Positions 7,970-17,553 of a DNA stretch of 64,000 nt are shown in pieces. Source of the DNA: Leptolyngbya sp. O-77 (GTDB lineage Bacteria; Cyanobacteriota; Cyanobacteriia; Elainellales; Elainellaceae). The notes beneath the pieces were generated by a model, which did not search any database, was not told the DNA's origin, and was given only the letters and a program-made list of their open reading frames with translations. Position 1 is the stretch's first letter. Each line of letters opens with the position of its first letter. The stretch lies in assembly GCF_001548395.1 (NCBI RefSeq), contig NZ_AP017367.1, positions 4,997,001 through 5,061,000 on the forward strand, written 5' to 3'. Both the position numbers and the translations under genes were made by a program.

Positions 7970-10960
7970 TTACTCCCCCAGTGGCATCTCTAAGCTAGGC
8001 AGCGTAACGATAAAGCGGGTTTCTCCTCGACTGTCTTCGGTGTGGCTACTTTCAACGGCGATCGCCCCCCTGAGTCGCTCCACCAGCCGCCTGACCAACG
8101 CCAGCCCCAGCCCTGTGCCGCCATAGCGCCAGGGGTCGTTGCTGGGAATGCGATAGAACCGATCAAAAATGCGATCGCGCTCTGCTGCGGGAATTTCGAC
8201 CCCAGTGTTGGTAACGCAGATTTGGAAGAGGGTCGGCGTGTTGGGGGCGGTTGGCTCGGTTGGGTCGGTGAAAGCTTGTCCACTCTGCTCCTGGCGGCGC
8301 GGTCGGTTCCACGGTCTGGCTTCGACGGTGATGCGCTCTCCAGCGGGGGTATACTTGCAGGCGTTGGTCAGCAGTTCTGTCAAAATGCGCTCCAGGTAGG
8401 ACGAGTCGGTGATTAGCAGGGGCAAGTTTGCTGCAACGTTGATAAACAACTGCTGCTGATTGTTGCGGGTTTGCTCGATAAACGCTTCGGCAATGTGCGG
8501 CACCCAGAGATCGAGGCGGACTTCGCTAGGCAACAGCGGATCGACCTCGGCATCGAGATGCGACAGATCCAGCAGGTTGTTGATCAGGTTTGATTCGCGC
8601 TGGCACTCGTCTTGCAAGATTTGGAAATAGCGCGTGATGGGGTTGCTGCGATCGCCCAAAATGCCCAGCCGATCCAGGTGAATTTCCAAAAGCTGAATCG
8701 ACATCTTGATGCTAGCGATGGGCGTGCGTAGCTCATGGGAAACAGTGCTGAGAAAGTCGTCCTTAAGGCGATTGAGCCGCTCTAGCTCTTCGACCTGAGA
8801 CAGCGATGTGTAATAAAGTCGGGCCTGCCGGATGGCGATCGCACATTGCGTTGCGACCTGCTGCACTAGGCGAATCTCCGCATCGTTAAACCACTGCTGG
8901 CGCTCTCGAAATAGCCAGATATCGCCCAAGATGCCCTGGTCGTCAAACACCGGAAATGCCAAAACTGTCAGAGACGTTTGCATCTGGGGCACAGAATCGG
9001 GGACAAGCTGGCAAAACTGAAAGGACAGCCCAGCCAGCAGTTGTCGATATAAATCCGGTTTGTCGGCAAACTGCACGACCTCTCCTTCGGCGCTGGGCAG
9101 CCAGGTTGTGTATTCATAGCCAATGATGCTGCTTTGCAAATCAGGGCTGTAGGTCGCAGTCCTACAGCACAGAATGTTGGGCAATCCGCGCCCCACTTCC
9201 TCCACCACACCCTGCAAAATCTGGGTTTCGTCCAGGCTGTCGCGCACTTTGTCAGTAATTCGCTTTAGCAGTGCCTCAAACTCTAGCGCCTGCTGCAATT
9301 GAGCAGTGCGGTGCGCGACCTGATGCTCCAGGTCATCATTCAGTCGCTGCACTGACTGATACAGACCTGCCTGCTGAATGGCGATCGCCAATTGATCCAC
9401 CACCGCCTGCACCGTTTCCAACTCCCAACTTTGCCACTGCCGCGACGGTTGCTGATAGTTCAGCGATAGCGACCCCCACACCCGCCGCTCTGCCGCCTCC
9501 GTTTCGGCTATGCCAATTCGGGGAATCGGAACCAGCATCCACGCACCCGGAAAATGCTCCGCAAAGGATTGACTAATGGGGTCGGGTTCATTGGCCAAGC
9601 TGCTAACGTGCATGACTTGGAGTTGTTTTAGCCCGGCTGCGATTGGATTGCCTGCATCGGGAATGACCACCCCGTTGGCATCAGGCAATTCTGGGCGGTT
9701 GCGATAGCTGCATACGTTGATCCAGCAGCCTTGTTCGGGCTGATAGCGCACCAGTTCCGCCCGGTCGAGCCGCAGCATTTCGCCGATTGCAGTCGTGGCG
9801 TTGGCGAAAACCGTTTGCAAATCTAGAGAATTGCGAACAGATTGGACAAGCTGGTTTACAAGCTGTTCCTTTTGGGCTTGCTGTTGAGTTTGTCGATACA
9901 GTTCGGCCTGGGAAATGCCAATCGCCAGTTGGGTGCTGAGCTGTTGCAGCAGGTCTTCGCTGAGGGCATCCCACTGGTGCGGCGCGGTGCAATGGTGAGA
10001 CACCAACAGTCCCCATAGCCGATCTTTTACAACAATGGGAATGATCAGCACCGCCCGCACCTGAAGCTGGGTCAACATCTCTCGATAGCAGTCCGACAGA
10101 TCATCACGCTGCACATCGTTGACGCGATGGATGCGGCCACTCACGTAGGGATGCGAGTCGGGGAGGGACAAGGATGCTGCGAAGCAGGGATCTTCGATGA
10201 CTCGATCGAGCAGTGATAAAGGGTCGCGGGCGACCGACTCGGCGACGACTTTGCCGCTCCAGTCGGGCTGAAACTGGTAGATCAGCACCCGATCTACCGT
10301 GAGGAAGTGTCGTACCTGTTCCACTGTGGCGTGGAGCATAGTCTGCAAATCGAGCGACTGGCGGATGGTTTGTGCTAGCCGGGTAATGAAGCGCTCTCGC
10401 TCAATTGCCTGCTGTTCGGTTGCGAGGGTCTGCTGCATGTCAGCCAGCGATCGCCCCTCCAAGGTTTCGGCCTCTTTTTCAGGATCATTTTCAGAGTCAT
10501 TTGCCTCGCCCAGATCTCGCAAAATTGCCAAGTGTAAATCTGGCGCAGTGCAGGCGGCGATCGCCCGATAGGCAACCTGTCGCAAGCGTCCATCGGCTGT
10601 CGAAATCAGTGTTTGCCCAGACTGCTGGCGATCCCGCAGAAATTGGGCCCAGGCAGTTTCAGACTGGCACTCTGGAGGCACAAAATCCTGGAGTCGCCGC
10701 CGACACAGCACATCCACAGGCAATTCCAGAAGATTGCTGGCGGCTGAGTTGGCAGCTCGACAATAGCCCGCATCGTCAAACGCCAGCACTGCGTCAAAAG
10801 ACAGCCCAAAGAGGACTTGCAAGACGGGATTCGCTTCAAGCTCGGTGAGTGGTCTGGCGGCTGGGTTTCCGATGCGCTCATCGTAGATGGACGGACGGAT
10901 GGGAAAACCCGTAACAGCGTCGCCAGACTCCGGAGGTGGAAGAGACTGTTCAGGGTTCAT
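7970..10960 (-). CDS. Multi-GAF sensor histidine kinase, first GAF cyanobacteriochrome-like
   Basis: A 996-residue kinase starting MNPEQSLPPPESG; an upstream in-frame extension to 11278 crosses a dispersed repeat and is rejected. Order: PAS-like domain (about 45-150), coiled coil (about 155-190), GAF1 (200-340), GAF2 (360-520), coiled coil, GAF3 (545-690), HisKA with SHELRTPIASI (phospho-His near 742) and HATPase_c with LLTNACKYTPAGE, VTNTGVEIPAAERDRIF and GGTGLGLALVRRL. There is no membrane segment, so it is cytoplasmic. GAF1 carries DPCF (Cys259) and, 32 residues later, DCYREML (Cys291), matching the two Cys positions of DXCF cyanobacteriochromes except that Tyr replaces the usual His. GAF2 and GAF3 lack these. 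Its response regulator is not obvious nearby. Confidence 0.9.
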   Translation of the reverse strand: MNPEQSLPPPESGDAVTGFPIRPSIYDERIGNPAARPLTELEANPVLQVLFGLSFDAVLAFDDAGYCRAANSAASNLLELPVDVLCRRRLQDFVPPECQSETAWAQFLRDRQQSGQTLISTADGRLRQVAYRAIAACTAPDLHLAILRDLGEANDSENDPEKEAETLEGRSLADMQQTLATEQQAIERERFITRLAQTIRQSLDLQTMLHATVEQVRHFLTVDRVLIYQFQPDWSGKVVAESVARDPLSLLDRVIEDPCFAASLSLPDSHPYVSGRIHRVNDVQRDDLSDCYREMLTQLQVRAVLIIPIVVKDRLWGLLVSHHCTAPHQWDALSEDLLQQLSTQLAIGISQAELYRQTQQQAQKEQLVNQLVQSVRNSLDLQTVFANATTAIGEMLRLDRAELVRYQPEQGCWINVCSYRNRPELPDANGVVIPDAGNPIAAGLKQLQVMHVSSLANEPDPISQSFAEHFPGAWMLVPIPRIGIAETEAAERRVWGSLSLNYQQPSRQWQSWELETVQAVVDQLAIAIQQAGLYQSVQRLNDDLEHQVAHRTAQLQQALEFEALLKRITDKVRDSLDETQILQGVVEEVGRGLPNILCCRTATYSPDLQSSIIGYEYTTWLPSAEGEVVQFADKPDLYRQLLAGLSFQFCQLVPDSVPQMQTSLTVLAFPVFDDQGILGDIWLFRERQQWFNDAEIRLVQQVATQCAIAIRQARLYYTSLSQVEELERLNRLKDDFLSTVSHELRTPIASIKMSIQLLEIHLDRLGILGDRSNPITRYFQILQDECQRESNLINNLLDLSHLDAEVDPLLPSEVRLDLWVPHIAEAFIEQTRNNQQQLFINVAANLPLLITDSSYLERILTELLTNACKYTPAGERITVEARPWNRPRRQEQSGQAFTDPTEPTAPNTPTLFQICVTNTGVEIPAAERDRIFDRFYRIPSNDPWRYGGTGLGLALVRRLVERLRGAIAVESSHTEDSRGETRFIVTLPSLEMPLGE

Positions 10961-11150
10961 GTCCCTAGTCAAACTATGGCTGATGTTTATGAATGCAGCG
11001 ATCGGTGCCAACCAAGGATGGCAAATCGTCGCCTGCTTAGTAATTGAAAATAGAAAAAACTCGGAGCAGCTAGACTTAGTTGCCGTGATGCTGGAGCGCC
11101 TGATGGCATGGTAGCAAGAACATTGGGCGCATCCCAGACATGCAAGTTTG

Positions 11151-11244
11151 CCCTCATCCCCCAGCCCCTTCTCCCCAAAAAAGGAGAAGGGGAGCCGGAT
11201 TGGAAGTCCCTCTCCCGCTTTAGGGGAGGGATTTAGGGTGAGGG
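11151..11244. repeat. Dispersed CCCTCA...TGAGGG intergenic repeat
   Basis: It begins CCCTCATCCCCCAGCCCC and ends TTTAGGGTGAGGG. Inside are two hairpins: CCCCTTCTCC with GGAGAAGGGG, and CCCTCTCCC with GGGGAGGG. This is the well-known type of repeat (CCCTAAATCCCTCTCCC...) that is scattered through many cyanobacterial and other genomes. It lies upstream of the kinase gene and would be translated only if a false upstream start were used. Confidence 0.75.
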
Positions 11245-11727
11245 TTACAAAAGTTGGGATACACCCAGAACATTTCACCCTGAGCCATTCGGAAATCGAA
11301 TTATATCTGCAAACGTTTTATATCTGCAAACGTTACCGAGTGGATGTTGGGTGAAGGTTCCTCTTGAACCGTTTCGACCGTCATTTTGGGGCTGTCTGTC
11401 TCGACCGAGCAGCTATCAAAAACTAGCGCTGGGAATAAGACCCTTATTTGCGATTGGTTGGGAGAAAACATTCAGGGAACGGATTGAGTGAACCGATATA
11501 TTGGGTGAATTGAAAGGTTTGAGTCTTCTACTGTAAGAAGCAGCACTTTACAGGCCATCGACAAAATTAGAGAACTTTCTTGGAAACGAGGGCGATCGCC
11601 CGCTGTAATTGAGTGTTTCTACGATTACACTCTCAAAAAATAAAAAACTTGGGCGCATCGCTATAGATTGCCGCGGCTGAAATTTGCGGCCGGAATTTGC
11701 AGTTAGAACTTAAGAAAGGGAGACTAG
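11245..11727. other. Intergenic region between kinase and IS5 copy
   Basis: No gene is supported. At 11301-11334 is a perfect 17-bp tandem duplication, TTATATCTGCAAACGTT twice. The rest is AT-richer than the surrounding genes. The last part (up to 11723) was originally the sequence directly downstream of gyrA before the IS inserted. Confidence 0.5.
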
Positions 11728-12554
11728 GGCGTGTCATCAATTAAGCCAAGTCAGGGCAGCCGCCATGTAAATTGCACTCAGAAACGTCTCGGCTAACTTG
11801 TCATAGCGTGTCGCAATCGCTCGATACTGCTTGAGTTTGGCAAAGAAGTTCTCAATCAGATGCCGCGCTTTGTATAGCTCCTTGTCGTAATCACGCGGTG
11901 TCTTGCGGTTTCGCTTGGGCGGAATCACAGCAGCCTTGCCCTGTTGTTGGAGTCGCTCAACCACCCGTTGGTCTGCGTCATATCCTTTGTCAGCCAGGAC
12001 TGTATCAGCTTGAATGTTCTCTAGCAGCACATCAGCCCCATCAAGGTCACAGGTCTGCCCGGGTGTGAGGTGAAAGCCTGTCGGATTGCCCAGTGCATCG
12101 ACAGTCGCATGAATCTTGGTGCTCAATCCCCCTTTACTACGACCAATGGCTTGGGCATTGGCATCCCCCCTTTGCCCCAGCACTATGCTGATGAGCACGC
12201 ACAATCGTGGTGTCGATCATGGCGTATTCGTTGTCTGCATCTTCAGACAGCACCTGAAACACCCGTTGCCATACGCCCGTCTTTGCCCAGCGCCGAAAGC
12301 GGGTGTGAACCTTGCGAAAATGACCAAACCGCTCTGGCAAGTCTCGCCAGGGAATGCCGGCTCGATATCGATATAGCACTGCCTCGACAAACAGACGATT
12401 ATCCTTTGCTGTGACTCCCACCGCCCCCGTCGTCCAGGGAGCAAATCTTGGAGCCGTTCCCATTGGTCATCGCGCAGGGCGTAGCGTCGGGTTGTCATAA
12501 TCGTCAGATAGCTGAATCACTGCTGATTACAGCTTATCTAATTGATGACACTCC
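11728..12554 (-). mobile_element. IS5-family element, copy A (827 bp)
   Basis: The ends are near-perfect inverted repeats, GGCGTGTCATCAATTA and GGAGTGTCATCAATTA. Both flanks read CTAG (11724-11727 and 12555-12558), a 4-bp target duplication of the kind known for IS5-family elements; the minimal shared target is TA. A second copy is at 38337-39162, nearly identical and in the opposite orientation. The two-frame transposase organisation resembles the IS427-like group. The right flank contains the gyrA stop codon. Confidence 0.9.
11737..12498 (-). pseudogene. IS5-family transposase, split over frames (copy A)
   Basis: Translation starts MTTRRYALRDDQWERLQDLL. It must then change frame near a GGGGG run (around 12430) to read VTAKDNRLFVEAVLYRYRAG...DTTIVRAHQHSAGAKG. 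It changes frame again at AAAGGGGGGAT (about 12163-12173) to read DANAQAIGRSKGGLSTKIHA to the end. The second change, at a run of six G, fits the frameshifting known for two-frame IS5 elements. The first is shared by both copies here and is probably a defect or a second slip site. DDE residues are visible: IDTTI, LADKGYD and YKARHLIENFFAKLKQ (Y-2-R-3-E-6-K). Activity is uncertain. Confidence 0.8.
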
Positions 12555-15079
12555 CTAGCCTTCATCCTGAGTATCTTCGGTCTCATCTTCGGCGGGCAAG
12601 AGAGCTGGAATGAGGGTAGTAATAAACTCGTTTTTGGTCAGCTTCAGCAGTTTCTCGCCGCTCGTCGCACCACAGGGGAAAGACTCGGCGGGAAGGCGGG
12701 CGAGGCGATCGCCACTGGTCAGCACGGTCACCATCGTCCCGTCGTAGGCAGGCACTAGCCCCACCACCGCATCCGTCTTGGCCACAAACTGGAGCGCCTG
12801 ACCCAAGTCGCCACGATTTGCCAGACGCAGGCTCCGCACGGGCAGCCGCTTGCCCATGCCCTGGCGCGAAATCAGCAGGATCTCGTCGTTCGCCGTCAGC
12901 GCGACGCAGCCCGCCAGGGTTTCCTGCTTGCCCAGGCGAATGGCCTGCAATCTCTGTGCCGTGCGGCTTTGCACCGGAAGCTGGTCTTCGTTAATCTCAA
13001 ATCGCAGCATCCGTCCGCCTGCTGTTGCTAAGACGAGTTGTTCACCCTCAGCCGCCAGCAGCGCAAATTGCAGTGCATCACCATCTTTTAGCTTCAGGGC
13101 CGTCAGCCCGCGCCCCGTCAAGTTGGTAAACTCTGCCAGCGGCACCCGCTTGATCCGTCCTTGGGCTGTCAGCATCACCAAATCTAGGCTTTCCAAAAAC
13201 TCTGGAGCCAGTACAAACTGCGCCACGATCGCATCTTCTCCAGTCTGCGCTCCTGGTGGCAGCAGCGTCACCAGGGGCGTTCCCCGCGACTGGCGCGAGG
13301 TGGGAGGAATGTCGCCCACCTTGAGGGTGTAGGCCTTGCCGCTGCGGGTCAGCACGAGCAACTCTTGAGTAGTCAGGGCGGACTCGGTTTGCAGCGCCGG
13401 GTCTTCGCTGTCGATCAGCGTTTTGGGTGGCAGGTCGTCTTGCTTGGTCTGCTGCCGCTCGAAGGCTTTGGGCGTAGAGCGGCGCACATAGCCCCGCTGG
13501 GTAAACTCCAGCACCACCTCCTCTTCGATCACCTCTTCGGCAATGTCTGCAAGAGTTTCGGCTTCTTCGAGCCGCTCGGTTTCCGTTTGCAGGCGGGTAC
13601 GGCGCGGGTCAGCAAATTTTTTCTTGAGGGCCCGCAGGTCTTTTTTCAGAGATTTCAGCAGTTCCCGGCGGTTGCTCAGCAGGGTGCGGAGTTCCTGCAT
13701 CCGGGCGGCGGTTTCGTCGTATTCGGTCTGGAGTTTTTGCTGTTCTAGCCCGGTGAGGCGACGCAGCGGCATGGAGAGAATGGCATCACACTGGCGATCG
13801 CTAAAGTCGAACTCTTCTCGAAACTGGATCTTGGCCGCGCCACCATCGGGTGCGTTTCGCAAAATTTCAATCACCCGATCCAAATTTGCCAGCGCCCGCA
13901 GCAGCCCTTCTAGGATGTGAATATGGCTCTCTGCCTTGCTTAGCTCGTAGTTGTATTGGCGGGTGAGGGTTTCTTCGCGGAAGGTGAGAAACTGTTGCAG
14001 CAGTTCCCGCAGCGGCATCTGGCGCGGCTGTCCATCGGCCAGCGCCAGGAAAATTGCGCCAAAGTTGCTTTGCAGGGGGGTCATTTTGTAAAGCTGGCTC
14101 AGCACCCGCTGGGGGTTGGCCTCGCGCTTGAGTTCAATGACCACTCGCATTCCGTCGCGATCGCTCTCATCGCGGATATCCTGAATTCCTTCAATCCGTG
14201 CCTGGTTCACCAGATCGGCAATTTTCTCAATCCAGGCGGCCTTGTTCACTTGGAAGGGCAGCTCTGTAACCACGATGGCCGTGCGGCGATGGCGACCGCG
14301 CCCTGGCTGAATTTCTTCAAACTGAGCAATGCCGCGTATGGCGATGCTGCCGCGCCCAGTGGTATAGGCATCGCGGATTCCCTCCGTGCCCACGATTTCG
14401 CCGCCTGTGGGGAAGTCGGGGCCAGGAATCAGCGCAAAAAGCTGGTCATCGGGCAGGTCGGGATTGTCGATGAGCGCTACCAGCCCGTCCACCACTTCGC
14501 CCAGGTTGTGCGGCGGAATATTCGTCGCCATGCCCACGGCGATGCCGGAGGAGCCATTCAGCAGCAGTGTTGGCAACTGGGCCGGCAGCACGACGGGTTC
14601 CTGCTGCGAGTTGTCAAAGTTGGGGATGAAATCGACCGTGGCTTCGCCAATTTCCGCTAGCAGCGCCTCATGGCTGATGGCGGCGAGGCGCGTTTCGGTG
14701 TAGCGCATGGCGGCGGGGCGGGTCGTCGTCTACCCGAGCCAAAGTTGCCGTGTCCGCCCAGTAGCGGGTAGCGGCTGGAGAAATCCTGCACCATCCGCAC
14801 CAGCGCGTCGTACACCGCCTGGTCGCCGTGGGGGTGATATTTGCCCAGCACGTCGCCCACGACGCGGGCGCATTTTCGGAAGGGGCGATCGGGCGTGAGT
14901 CCCAGTTCGTGCATGGCGTAGAGGATGCGGCGATGTACGGGTTTTAGCCCGTCGCGCACATCTGGCAGCGCCCGCCCCACGATGACGCTCATGGCGTATT
15001 CCAGGTAGGACTGCTGCACTTCGGTATGCAGCGCTGTGGCCACTACTTGGCCGGCGGAGAGGTTGAGCTGTCTAGCCAT
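12555..15079 (-). CDS. gyrA: DNA gyrase subunit A, frameshifted as read
   Basis: Read through two single-base length changes, the gene encodes about 840 residues. The N-terminus is MARQLNLSAGQVVATALHTE, then SYLEYAMSVIVGRALPDVRD, GLKPVHRRILYAM and KYHPHGDQAVYDALVRM, the GyrA breakage-reunion domain. At GHGNFGS the frame is lost: TCGGGTAGAC has one G more and CCGCCCCGCC one C more than needed for SVDDDPPAAMRYTE, the segment just before the catalytic Tyr. The second frame (start 14708) then continues MRYTETRLAAISHEALLAEI to the end. The C-terminal beta-pinwheel is present but has RQSRGTP rather than a canonical QRRGGKG GyrA box, as in other cyanobacterial proteins named GyrA. Because gyrase is essential I list it as a CDS and suspect sequence error. 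The stop codon lies in the IS5 target duplication. Confidence 0.9.
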
Positions 15080-15544
15080 GAGCGTTTTTAAGGACTAAAA
15101 GGCAGGTTGAACGAGCAAGAGAACGAACAAGGACGTAAACTTCAAAAAGGTTTGAGCCAGGTTTGGGAGGATTTTTGCAAAAAGTCAAAAAAACGACTTT
15201 TTAGGACATCAGCTCGGCATGTCTGAGTTGCCAATGCTTCAGGCTCGCAGGCAAGTTGCCCGAAGATTGTCCGAAACCCAAACATAGCGCTAATTTCGCA
15301 CTTATCAGCAGCATTACTGAATTACCGATGATCTGCAAGTAGAGTGGGGATTTGGGCGTAGCTGGGCGATCGCCGGGGTCGATCGACCGCGATGACAGGG
15401 CGATCGCCATCGAAACCACTGCAAAATGCTATGCTCAGGTTTATTCCTCTTTTATATTTCTTCATCATGTAGCCTAACTGTCTTGGTTAGAAATGTTTCA
15501 TTCTTTTGAGTAAGGGTGAATAGTGGAGAGAGTGAGCAATTGGC
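15080..15544. other. Intergenic region upstream of gyrA
   Basis: About 465 bases between divergent gyrA and the response regulator gene. It contains the hairpin at 15179-15202 and two GCGATCGCC sites flanking GGTCGATCGACC near 15365-15410. The minus-strand frame at 15201-15419 has no family features and I do not count it. Promoters for both neighbours should be here but are not evident. Confidence 0.4.
15179..15202. terminator. Possible intrinsic terminator hairpin
   Basis: AAAAAGTC and GACTTTTT are perfect arms around eight bases, with T-runs in either direction. No annotated gene ends here, so it either ends an unseen short transcript or is only a palindrome. Confidence 0.35.
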
Positions 15545-15943
15545 ATGAAGACAGTTCTAATTGTTGAAGACGACTTAATTAACGCTCGCGTCTTTTCCAA
15601 GATTTTGACCAAGCGGGGCGGGCTTGGAGGTTCGCACACCGAGAATGTGGATGAGGTCATGGAAATTGCGACGGCGCGAGCAGCAGACATTATTTTGATG
15701 GATGTGTCGCTGTCGCACAGTGTCTATCAGGGCAAGCCCGTTGACGGCATCAAGATTACCCAAATGCTGAAGGCTGATCCCAAAACGGCGGATTTGCCGA
15801 TTATTCTGGTTACGGCTCATGCGATGGAGGGCGATCGCGAGAATTTCCTGAAGCAGAGCGGAGCCGACGACTATATCTCCAAGCCCGTGGTGGATCACCA
15901 GCGGTTTGTTGAGCAAATCATGTCGCTGCTGCCCCAAGAGTAA
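15545..15943 (+). CDS. Single-domain response regulator (CheY-like)
   Basis: A 132-residue receiver domain with no output domain. The acidic pocket is VEDD (residues 7-10), the phospho-acceptor Asp is in IILMDVSLS (about residue 53), the conserved Thr in ILVTAHAM and the Lys in YISKPV. A GAMEGDREN-like loop (AMEGDRENFLKQSGADDYIS) is typical of the response regulators that accompany cyanobacterial hybrid kinases. It would relay a phosphoryl group from a kinase; no kinase is adjacent, the nearest being at 7970. The gene is monocistronic, followed by a terminator at 15972. Confidence 0.9.
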   Translation: MKTVLIVEDDLINARVFSKILTKRGGLGGSHTENVDEVMEIATARAADIILMDVSLSHSVYQGKPVDGIKITQMLKADPKTADLPIILVTAHAMEGDRENFLKQSGADDYISKPVVDHQRFVEQIMSLLPQE

Positions 15944-15971
15944 TTTGATTCTAGTACATTTGTATGAACTT

Positions 15972-16003
15972 GCCGCTCCCGCATTTGCAGAGGCGGCTTT
16001 TTT
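15972..16003 (+). terminator. Intrinsic terminator of the response regulator gene
   Basis: GCCGCTCCC and AGAGGCGGC pair imperfectly around CATTTGC and are followed by seven T. It lies 29 bases past the response regulator stop. Confidence 0.7.
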
Positions 16004-16050
16004 GTGGGGCAGGGTTCTGCGGCGGGTAGCGCTTTCCGAGCCAGCAATCC

Positions 16051-16104
16051 TTGGGGGAAGCTTTCCCCCAAACCTCCGCTTGGGGGACGAAGCGCGTCCC
16101 CCAA
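16051..16104. repeat. Two adjacent TTGGGGGA hairpins
   Basis: TTGGGGGAA-GCT-TTCCCCCAA (16051-16071) is followed by TTGGGGGAC-GAAGCGC-GTCCCCCAA (16080-16104, arms as written). The similar outer arms suggest an iterated hairpin repeat of the kind common between cyanobacterial genes. The region 15944-16311 holds no gene. Confidence 0.6.
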
Positions 16105-16311
16105 ACCCCCTCCGACCTGGCGATCGGCGGTGAAACTGAGAAACGGGCCGCAGCAGATGCGGTTGGAGGATCGCTCAGATTGCCGCCCTGATTACTCCCT
16201 GGATTGTGTTTGCGCTGAAAGGGCAACTGGTCGCGGGAACTTCTGTCTGGGTAGAGAAATCCTAAAATCTATCTGCAAAGTCAATCAAAAAAGTTAATTC
16301 CACGACAAATC

Positions 16312-17553
16312 GTGAAATTTCGACAGTTCTACTCTACTTTCCGGCGAGAAACTCCTTTTTCTGCCTTTCTTGCCGGCGTTTTCACTGCCTTTCAACGGCA
16401 TCCGTTTCGCTCCTGGCGCACGAGGCTAATCGCGCTGGGTCTGGCGCTGTCGATGCTGCTTCACCTGCCGCTGAGCGGGATGGCGCAGTCTGCGCTGCCC
16501 ACGACGGAGCTGCGCGGCGTTTGGCTCACCAATATCGACAGCGATGTGCTGTTTTCGAGCGATCGCCTCTCCGAGGGACTCCGCCGCCTCTCGCGCCTGC
16601 ATTTCAACAGCATCTATCCCACTGTCTGGAACTGGGGCTACACGCTCTATCCCAGCGCCACTGCCGAGCGCGTCATCGGGCGACGGGTCGATCCGCACTC
16701 CGGGTTGCAGCAGCGCGATATGCTTGCCGAAGCGGTGCAGCAGGGCCACCGCCTGGGTCTGGCCGTGGTTCCCTGGTTCGAGTTTGGCTTTATGGCTCCG
16801 GCTGATTCAGAACTGGCGCGACGGCATCCCGACTGGCTGACGCAGCGGCGTGATGGCTCCCAAGTGGTGATGGAGGGCATTTGGCCCCGCGTCTGGATGA
16901 ACCCATTCCATCCGCAGGTGCAGGAATTCATCTTGAGCTTAATTGCCGAACTCGCCGCCAATTACGAAATCGACGGGCTGCAACTGGACGACCACTTTGG
17001 GCTACCCGCCGAACTGGGCTACGACCCCTACACTGTCAAGCTATATCAGCAGGAGCATCAGGGCCAGTCGCCGCCCGCCGACCCCCACGATGCGGAATGG
17101 ACGCGCTGGCGGGCCGATCGCATCTCTGCTCTAATGGTGCGCCTGTTTGAAACCGCGAAATCCTACCGCCCCGACTGCCTGGTCGCTCTATCGCCCAACA
17201 CCCAGGACTATGCCTATCGCCACTATCTGCAAGACTGGAAGACCTGGGAGCGGCGCGGCTATGTAGAAGAACTGATTATTCAAATCTATCGGGATAACCT
17301 GTCTAGCTTTGCCGCCGAACTCAGCCGCCCCGAAATTGTCGAAGCCCGCAGCCACATTCCCGTCGCCATCGGCATTCTCGCCGGACTCAAAGACCGCCCC
17401 GCCCGCCCAGAGGTGATCCGCCAGCAGGTCTTTGCCGTCCGGCAACAGGGCTTTGCGGGGGTGTCGTTCTTCTTCTACGAAACGCTATACGGGCGCGATC
17501 GCACGCTCCGCACACTATTTCCCAGAGCAGCCCAGCGACCGAGGGTGGGGTGA
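16312..17553 (+). CDS. GHL10 (DUF187) glycoside hydrolase-like protein
   Basis: 413 residues from a GTG start. A hydrophobic segment ending in SMLLHLPLSGMAQS (about residues 38-62) looks like a signal peptide behind a long basic N-terminus, so the protein is probably exported or anchored. The rest is the glycosyl-hydrolase-like 10 family TIM barrel (YngK-like): ELRGVWLTNIDSDVLFS at its start, FNSIYPTVWNWGYTLYPS, VVPWFEFGFMAP, VWMNPFHPQVQEFIL, IDGLQLDDHFGLP with the presumed catalytic acidic residues, and GVSFFFYETLYG. Members probably act on cell-wall or surface glycans; the substrate is unknown. It converges with the TPR gene 120 bases downstream. Confidence 0.85.
   Translation: MKFRQFYSTFRRETPFSAFLAGVFTAFQRHPFRSWRTRLIALGLALSMLLHLPLSGMAQSALPTTELRGVWLTNIDSDVLFSSDRLSEGLRRLSRLHFNSIYPTVWNWGYTLYPSATAERVIGRRVDPHSGLQQRDMLAEAVQQGHRLGLAVVPWFEFGFMAPADSELARRHPDWLTQRRDGSQVVMEGIWPRVWMNPFHPQVQEFILSLIAELAANYEIDGLQLDDHFGLPAELGYDPYTVKLYQQEHQGQSPPADPHDAEWTRWRADRISALMVRLFETAKSYRPDCLVALSPNTQDYAYRHYLQDWKTWERRGYVEELIIQIYRDNLSSFAAELSRPEIVEARSHIPVAIGILAGLKDRPARPEVIRQQVFAVRQQGFAGVSFFFYETLYGRDRTLRTLFPRAAQRPRVG

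Noticed and set aside
10961..11278. N-terminal extension of the multi-GAF kinase
   Set aside because: It would translate the dispersed CCCTCA...TGAGGG repeat and has no domain character; the ATG at 10960 is preferred.
15201..15419. Possible 72-residue gene upstream of gyrA
   Set aside because: No ribosome-binding site, motif or plausible composition; overlaps HIP1-rich non-coding sequence.
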